Below are positions 59,344 through 64,000 of a DNA stretch of 64,000 bases, in pieces. The notes under the pieces were generated by a model. That model made no database searches, had not been told where the DNA came from, and was given only the letters and a program-made list of their open reading frames with translations. This stretch comes from Methanomassiliicoccaceae archaeon UBA71 (GTDB lineage: Archaea; Thermoplasmatota; Thermoplasmata; Methanomassiliicoccales; Methanomethylophilaceae). Where the stretch lies: contig DARO01000009.1 of NCBI GenBank assembly GCA_002504405.1, positions 1-64,000 of the forward strand, in the 5' to 3' direction. Positions within the stretch are counted from its first letter, which is position 1, and each line of letters begins with the position of its first letter. A program made the translations under genes and the position numbers.

Positions 59344-59733
59344 ATGACGATCATCACCGTGGACGACCTCACACAGGCCGTCAAGAACAGCATAGACAGC
59401 TCCCGCGGCATGGAGGAGGAGCAGGCCTACGAGCTGGCCCACCACGTGCTGAACTTCTTCGGGTACTCCGACAGGATAATAGACAACATCCTGGAGCCGG
59501 AGGACAGGGACGCCTTCTACATGCTGGAGGACGCCGGGATCCTCACCACCGAGAGGGAGGAGACGACGCTCTACGACGGCAGGGAGTGGAGGATCCACTA
59601 CTGGCTGTTCCGCAGGGAGAAGATCGCCACGCTCATGAACCAGTCGGTTCCGGAATCCACGGAGACCGTCCAGGAGGAGTCCGTGTACGACGAGCTACCG
59701 GACGACATCTGGCGCCGTGGATCCGACGCCTGA
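59344..59733 (+). CDS. Small archaeal protein between serA and XPD (possibly DUF6015)
   Basis: A 129-residue acidic protein. The first half is helical (QAVKNSIDSSRGMEEEQAYELAHHVLNFFG). The second has a winged-helix-like pattern (AFYMLEDAGILTTEREETTLYDG, WRIHYWLFRREKI). This resembles small archaeal proteins listed as DUF6015; I am not certain. It begins two bases after serA and ends 7 bases before the XPD ATG, so it shares that transcript. Confidence 0.6.
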   Translation: MTIITVDDLTQAVKNSIDSSRGMEEEQAYELAHHVLNFFGYSDRIIDNILEPEDRDAFYMLEDAGILTTEREETTLYDGREWRIHYWLFRREKIATLMNQSVPESTETVQEESVYDELPDDIWRRGSDA

Positions 59734-59740
59734 AACAACC

Positions 59741-61606
59741 ATGGACCTCTTCCCCTACGAGTACCGTCCCGGACAGGGGGAGCTGGTCCGCTTCATCGAC
59801 GGATCCGTCCGGGACGGCATGTGCCCCGTCATCGAGGCGGGCACGGGCACGGGGAAGACCGTGTCCGCCCTGGCGGGCACCCTTCCTTTCTCCATCGAGC
59901 GCGGGTTCAAGGTCATCTACCTCACCCGTACGAAATCTCAGCAGAAGCAGGTAATACGCGAGGCCGCCGCCATCGGCCACGGGGTCCTCTGCGTGGCGAT
60001 ACAGGGCCGCACATCGGAATCCTGCCCTCTTATGAGGGACGACCCGGACCTGTCGTCCGGCACCGCGGAGGAGATATCCAAGCTGTGTTCGGAGTACAAG
60101 AAGCGCGATGCCGAAGGTCGCAGGTGCAGGTACTTCGAGGCCATCGAGGCCGCGGACATCGAGGCATGGGCGGAGCGGGTGAGGGTCGGCCACTACGGGC
60201 CCGAGGAATTCTCCCGGCTCTGCGAGGACGCAGGCATATGCCCATACGAGCTCCTGAAACGCATCCTGCCGTATGCGGACGTGATCGCGGCCTCGTACCC
60301 GTTCGCGTTCGTCCCGCACATCCTGGCCAGGCTGGAGGAGTGGACAGGGACGCCGCTCCACAGGATGGTGCTGGTCGTGGACGAGGCCCACAACCTCCCG
60401 GACTACCTCCGCGAGGTCCAGACGTTCGAGTACAGCCGTGCTGCACTGGACCTGGCTGAGAAGGAGGCCAGGGACCACGGCGACCCCGAGATCCACCAGG
60501 GCTTCACGGTCACCGACATCGTCGGTGTGCTGAGGGAGATCCTGGAGTATGCTCTGAGGGAGTATCTCATAGACGAGGACGGCATCCTGCCGGGATACTT
60601 CCTGGAGGACGATCTGATGTCCCGCACCGGGCTGACGTCAGTTAGCATAATCCGCATGTGCCAGGGCATGGAGGACCTGGGCGAATCCATCTCGGACCGC
60701 CGCAGGCAGAGGCGCAAGCTGCCGCGCTCCTACGTGGGAAGCATGGGGCGGTTCATCCGCGCGTGGATCTCCGGAGCCGAGGACTGCCATGTACGTCTCG
60801 TTCTGGGAGGGGGCAACCCGTGCTTCCAGTCGTACTGCATGGATCCGTCGCCGGCTGCCGCACCGTTGAACGAGTGCCACGCCTCCGTCCATCTGTCCGG
60901 CACCCTCGAGCCGTTGGATGCCTACATCGAGGAGCTCGGCCTGGAGAGGGCGGTTCCGAAGATCCTCCCCCCGGCGTTCCCGCCGGACAATCTGCTGACA
61001 CTGTACAGCGACGAGGTGACGATGCGCTACGAGGAGCGTTTCGTCGAGTCAAACTACTCTCGTATGATGGACCTTCTCGTGGACACCGTCAACGCCGTCC
61101 GTGTGAACACGGCCGTGTTCTTCCCATCATACGGTTTCATGGACCGCATGGTCTCCGATGGTCTGGAGGGGAGGCTCGGGAGGGAGCTGTTCTTCGAGCG
61201 CAGCGGAATGCCGCAGGGGGAGCTGATGGAGGTGTTCGACACGTTCAGGGCATCGGAGGGCAGCGTGCTTATGTGCGTCACCGGCGGCAGGATCAGCGAG
61301 GGCCTGGATTTCCCCGACAGGAGCCTGGAGCTCGCGGTCATCATAGGGATCCCCTACCCGAAGCCGACCGCCAGGATGAAGGCGATGACCCGCTACTACG
61401 ACGGCCGTTTGGGCGACGGGAGGATGTTCGTTTCCGTCATACCCGCCTCCAGGAAGATGAGGCAGTCGATCGGACGTCTGATCCGCTCCGAGACCGACCG
61501 CGGCGTCGCGGTGATACTAGATCGCAGGGCGGCATCCCTCAAAGGAGTGGAATCGCTGCCGTCGGATGACATTCCGTCGGCGGTCAGGGCCTTCCTCAGC
61601 AAGTGA
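59741..61606 (+). CDS. xpd: XPD/Rad3-type iron-sulfur DNA helicase
   Basis: 5'-3' helicase of the XPD family, about 621 residues. Walker A is EAGTGTGKT (32-40) and motif II VVDEAHN. The iron-sulfur domain between them holds cysteines C95, C129, C161 and C167 as likely ligands (GRTSESCP, CRYFEA, CEDAGICPYE), with C84 and C116 as further candidates. Motif VI is RKMRQSIGRLIRSETDRG. Start at the ATG at 59741; an in-frame GTG 24 bases earlier overlaps the previous gene. Role: DNA repair. Confidence 0.93.
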   Translation: MDLFPYEYRPGQGELVRFIDGSVRDGMCPVIEAGTGTGKTVSALAGTLPFSIERGFKVIYLTRTKSQQKQVIREAAAIGHGVLCVAIQGRTSESCPLMRDDPDLSSGTAEEISKLCSEYKKRDAEGRRCRYFEAIEAADIEAWAERVRVGHYGPEEFSRLCEDAGICPYELLKRILPYADVIAASYPFAFVPHILARLEEWTGTPLHRMVLVVDEAHNLPDYLREVQTFEYSRAALDLAEKEARDHGDPEIHQGFTVTDIVGVLREILEYALREYLIDEDGILPGYFLEDDLMSRTGLTSVSIIRMCQGMEDLGESISDRRRQRRKLPRSYVGSMGRFIRAWISGAEDCHVRLVLGGGNPCFQSYCMDPSPAAAPLNECHASVHLSGTLEPLDAYIEELGLERAVPKILPPAFPPDNLLTLYSDEVTMRYEERFVESNYSRMMDLLVDTVNAVRVNTAVFFPSYGFMDRMVSDGLEGRLGRELFFERSGMPQGELMEVFDTFRASEGSVLMCVTGGRISEGLDFPDRSLELAVIIGIPYPKPTARMKAMTRYYDGRLGDGRMFVSVIPASRKMRQSIGRLIRSETDRGVAVILDRRAASLKGVESLPSDDIPSAVRAFLSK

Positions 61607-61690
61607 AGTATCCCCTATGTAATCTGATTGTACATTTGGGTCAGATACCATGCATCATTGTAATAAAGGGGGTTGTTTTTTCCCACCGCT

Positions 61691-61960
61691 ATGGAGATCC
61701 AGGTAGACGAGGATGTCAAAGAGTACATAATGTCCCAGGGATGCGATTTCCGCATCTGCACAGCCTGCATGGGCCCTGCTCTGGTCCCGATCTCCGTGAA
61801 GCGTCCGAAGGACACGGACATCAAGATCCCGGTGGGCGGCCAAACACTCTACGTCTCGCGCATTCAGGCGATGTACATGGACAGAGTCACCATGGACATG
61901 CTCTACGACGAGGATGACATAGACTCCTGCCCGGCGTTCTACACCAGAAGGTACTACTGA
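61691..61960 (+). CDS. Small unknown protein with one CxxC
   Basis: An 89-residue protein (start MEIQVDEDVKEYI at 61691) with a CTAC pair (FRICTACMGPALVPISV) and a C-terminal segment of alternating charged and aromatic residues (YDEDDIDSCPAFYTRRYY). A TAATAAA box is about 28 bases upstream. I do not recognise it. It converges on thiI with no gap. Confidence 0.6.
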   Translation: MEIQVDEDVKEYIMSQGCDFRICTACMGPALVPISVKRPKDTDIKIPVGGQTLYVSRIQAMYMDRVTMDMLYDEDDIDSCPAFYTRRYY

Positions 61961-62584
61961 TCAGACTAGGCGTGCAGCATCGGCAGATGTCGCAGCCAGG
62001 GCGTCGAGGTCCACCTCACAGCTGAGTTCCGACACTTTCCTGGGGTCGGCCTCTGTTATCGGCTTCACCGGGACGATGCTGCATCCGTGTCCCGGCCTTA
62101 TGGAGATCTCATACGTCCCGATATCCTTGGCCACCGCCTCTATCTCCAGCTTGTCGAGGCCGATGAGCGGCCTCACCACCGGGAAATCCAGCCCGATGTT
62201 CTCAGACCTTATGTTCCTGAGGGTCTGGGACGCCACCTGCCCGAGGGAGTCGCCCATGACGATCCCCGAGCATCCGAGTTTCCTCCCCAGCTCCCTTGCG
62301 GTTCTCTGCATGACGCGCTTGCACATCACGCACTGATAAGGTCTGGGGCATCCGCGGGCTATGGCCTCCTGGGAGGGCCCGTGGGGAGCGAAATAGAGCG
62401 GCATCTCCTGGCCGGTGACCGTCCTGAGGCGGTCTGCGAGGGCGATGGCATCGTCGGAGCTGGCATCCTCCGCGTATGGGCGGTTATCCATGTGCAGGAG
62501 GACGATCTCCGCCCCTGCCATGGCCATCTTGTATGCGGCTACGGGCGAGTCTATCCCGCTCGACATCAGGGCTATAAGCCTCAT
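61961..62584 (-). CDS. thiI: Short ThiI-like sulfurtransferase (PP-loop domain only)
   Basis: A 207-residue protein with the ATP-pyrophosphatase loop SSGIDSPVAAYKM, the ThiI segment CVMCKRVMQRTARELGRK and the long conserved GDSLGQVASQTLRNI. ThiI makes 4-thiouridine in tRNA and normally has an N-terminal THUMP/ferredoxin-like part of about 170 residues. It is absent here, so RNA binding must come from elsewhere. Cysteines in CPRPYQCVMC and HGCSIV may carry sulfur or a cluster. Third gene of a METTL5-csl4-thiI operon. Confidence 0.85.
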   Translation of the reverse strand: MRLIALMSSGIDSPVAAYKMAMAGAEIVLLHMDNRPYAEDASSDDAIALADRLRTVTGQEMPLYFAPHGPSQEAIARGCPRPYQCVMCKRVMQRTARELGRKLGCSGIVMGDSLGQVASQTLRNIRSENIGLDFPVVRPLIGLDKLEIEAVAKDIGTYEISIRPGHGCSIVPVKPITEADPRKVSELSCEVDLDALAATSADAARLV

Positions 62585-62589
62585 GTCAA

Positions 62590-63147
62590 TCAGATGACGA
62601 TGTCGCCGTAGTCATCGGCGAGCTTCCTCGGCATGCTGTACCTGCACTCGGGGCAGTAGAGGCCGGCGCCCTTCCTGACCATCTCGGTTTTGCATTTCGA
62701 GCACAGTGCCTTGATGCATCCGAGGTGGTCGTCCTTGGTGGTGAGCTGCAGGGACGGCTTGGTGCCCGTGACCCTCGCTCTGATGTAATCGCCCTTCCTG
62801 AGCTCCTTGGAGACGTCGTCGGTGTACTTGGGGGAGATCTTGGAGACGTGGATCGTAGCGTACGTCTCTCCGCCCAGGGACCTGTCGACGCCGTCCTTGG
62901 CGATGACGTCGGCCGTGGCCATGGTGTTTCTGATGTCGGCGACTATGGCATAGACTATGTCCCCATCCTTGAGGACGTTCGGCGGGTTGGGGGATACGAC
63001 CCTAACGATGCACTCCTCGTCATCCATCTCCACGATGCCGACCTGGGATGCGTAGACGGTGCCGTCCTCGGAGAACGTCCCCTCTCCGCCCATGTACTCC
63101 TCCTCGATTGCGACCTCGTCACCCGGAAAGACCAATTCTGAACTCAT
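62590..63147 (-). CDS. csl4: Exosome RNA-binding subunit Csl4
   Basis: Cap subunit of the archaeal RNA exosome that helps recruit RNA and DnaG. The 185-residue protein has the N-terminal barrel (VFPGDEVAIEEEYMGGEGT), the S1 domain (GDIVYAIVADIRNTMATADV, IHVSKISPKYTDDV, GDYIRARVTGTKPSLQLTTK) and the zinc ribbon (CIKALCSKCKTEM, CPEC). AAGGTGA lies before the ATG, overlapping the upstream stop. Confidence 0.95.
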   Translation of the reverse strand: MSSELVFPGDEVAIEEEYMGGEGTFSEDGTVYASQVGIVEMDDEECIVRVVSPNPPNVLKDGDIVYAIVADIRNTMATADVIAKDGVDRSLGGETYATIHVSKISPKYTDDVSKELRKGDYIRARVTGTKPSLQLTTKDDHLGCIKALCSKCKTEMVRKGAGLYCPECRYSMPRKLADDYGDIVI

Positions 63148-63153
63148 AATGAA

Positions 63154-63747
63154 TCACCTTATGTTGACGACCACGACGTCAACGCTCTTCTTCGCCCTCT
63201 TATGGAACGAGAATGTATGCGGGATTTCGTACTTATAGATTTTACGCCAGGTAACGCGACGTCCGCGATCGGCGCAGTACCCCTCCACGAAGTCTGCCGT
63301 CTCCGCCATATGGATGGAGTACACGCACTCGGACATCTCCATGGCCTTGTCCAGGAACGCACGGTCGGCATTGCGGTTCTGGCATCCGAACGGCGGGTTC
63401 ATGAACACCGTGTCTGCACCCTCGTCGATCTTGTCCACAGGGCAGTGCCTGAATTCCACGCAGGCTCCGAACGCCTCCCTGTTGGATTCCGCCACAGCGA
63501 GCGCCCGTTCCGAGATGTCGAAGCCGACGACCATCCCTGCCCCGAGAAGCCATGCGCCTATCGAGAACATGCCCGTCCCGCAGCCCAGGTCGGCGACCTT
63601 CAGCCCCTGGACGTCGCCGTTGGAGTACGCGGTGAACAAGACGTCCGCAGCGATTGTCGCCGGCGTCATGTACTGCTCCAGGGCCGGATCCGGCGATTCG
63701 AACCCCCTCACCGACTGGAGGCTGATCTCAAGGTCCCTCTTCCTCAT
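63154..63747 (-). CDS. METTL5-like RNA methyltransferase
   Basis: SAM methyltransferase of 197 residues with MRKRDLEISLQSVRGFESPDPALEQY..., motif I VADLGCGTGMFSIGA, and the catalytic NPPF in FMNPPFGCQNRNADRAFL. This is the METTL5 family, which methylates adenosines in rRNA in eukaryotes; an archaeal rRNA target is likely but not proved. Start at 63747 (MRKRDLE) or 63756 (MVRMRKRD). A CTTTATCC box lies about 25 bases upstream. Confidence 0.88.
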   Translation of the reverse strand: MRKRDLEISLQSVRGFESPDPALEQYMTPATIAADVLFTAYSNGDVQGLKVADLGCGTGMFSIGAWLLGAGMVVGFDISERALAVAESNREAFGACVEFRHCPVDKIDEGADTVFMNPPFGCQNRNADRAFLDKAMEMSECVYSIHMAETADFVEGYCADRGRRVTWRKIYKYEIPHTFSFHKRAKKSVDVVVVNIR

Positions 63748-63924
63748 TCGTACCATGGATGGCGTACCAGGGATAAAGGCTGTCAGTGCAAGTTTCTTAT
63801 ACTTGATGCCGGAAGCCGGCTCAGCGGAGGCGGTGGAACCAACCATCCATCGGAGGTCCGCGCACCATGTGGCACATTTGGCGACCCATGGTTTTTCCAT
63901 GTTCAATCCGTCCGTCCTAAACTG

Positions 63925-63932
63925 TTATATAT
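63925..63932 (+). promoter_or_regulatory. TATA box of the right-edge gene
   Basis: TTATATAT, about 30 bases before the ATG at 63959. Confidence 0.55.
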
Positions 63933-63958
63933 GATGCAAAGCTAACGGATGATTAAGG

Positions 63959-64000
63959 ATGTACCTACTGAGTTCAGATGTCGATAGTAGGTACGTTCAG
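63959..64000 (+). CDS. Start of a gene cut by the right edge (partial)
   Basis: An ATG at 63959 opens a frame that stays open to the end (MYLLSSDVDSRYVQ). It is about 30 bases after a TATA box, the usual leaderless distance. Too little is present to name it. The frame passes through an inverted repeat (63961-63994). Confidence 0.4.
   Translation, partial: MYLLSSDVDSRYVQ
63961..63994. repeat. Inverted repeat at the right edge
   Basis: GTACCTACT (63961-63969) and AGTAGGTAC (63986-63994): perfect 9-bp arms with a 16-base spacer, starting immediately at the predicted start point of the edge gene. Confidence 0.7.

Noticed and set aside
63690..63715. tRNA T-arm-like GATTCGAACC
   Set aside because: Codes RGFESPDP of the METTL5-like protein; no acceptor or anticodon stem around it.
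1..64000. CRISPR arrays, insertion sequences or pyl genes
   Set aside because: No regular short repeats with spacers, no transposase reading frame and no pylT/S/B/C/D-like gene seen.

Overview
This window is a dense stretch of archaeal chromosome. The gene content points to a methanogen of the order Methanomassiliicoccales (Thermoplasmata). It has archaeal information-processing genes: ribosomal proteins L18e, L13, S9 and S2, RNA polymerase subunits N and K, MBF1, PAN, Cdc48, RPA, XPD, Csl4 and an Lhr-type helicase. It also has bacterial-type DNA gyrase, two HdrD-like iron-sulfur proteins, and PurP-type purine synthesis. Most genes have a TATA box about 25-32 bases before the start codon and are probably leaderless. 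All 73 complete protein genes I call end in TGA (65) or TAA (8) and none in TAG, which fits an organism that reads UAG as pyrrolysine. No pyl genes lie in the window, so this placement is an inference.

Layout. 0-6 kb: thiC divergent from gyrB-gyrA, with a long alternating purine-pyrimidine tract fused to the gyrB TATA box. 6-12.4 kb: tRNA-Phe, DUF531, purM, rarA, dus, rlmE, a fumarylacetoacetate-hydrolase protein and a DoxD-like membrane protein. 12.4-16.5 kb: lhr and the first hdrD. 16.6-21.5 kb: an accessory-looking, partly AT-richer block with a RecG-type ATP-binding regulator, a membrane-anchored extracytoplasmic protein, a Sel1-repeat membrane protein, a zinc-ribbon membrane protein, two related winged-helix regulators and two tRNAs. 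21.6-24.8 kb: an operon of a LarA-type nickel racemase, the second hdrD and folP. 24.8-28.7 kb: DUF2116, a ubiquitin-like protein, cardiolipin synthase, a possible JAB-like protein, hxlB and an endonuclease-IV-like gene.

28.8-31.2 kb: ribosomal operon, rpoN, tRNA-Pro and a GNAT. 31-38.3 kb: regulators, a 55-residue cysteine protein, trm56, an HD protein, thioredoxin and an unusual thioredoxin reductase, elp3 and an ArsR-NifX fusion. 38.3-47 kb: cdc48, purS-purL-purQ, ribK, membrane proteins and a GPN GTPase. 47-51.9 kb: PAN, MBF1, rpoK-rpsB-MEMO. 51.9-64 kb: the RPA pair, purP, aminotransferases, serC-like/serA, XPD, and a METTL5-csl4-thiI operon. The first codons of one further gene sit at the right edge.

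Purine synthesis (purM, purS/L/Q, purP), serine synthesis, RNA modification and decay, replication/repair, and protein unfolding (PAN, Cdc48) are the main themes. The most notable local signals are the potential Z-DNA tract at the gyrase promoter, the larA-hdrD-folP operon, the ArsR-NifX fusion with a perfect operator-like palindrome, and a small operon pairing a ubiquitin-like protein with a possible degenerate JAB protein.
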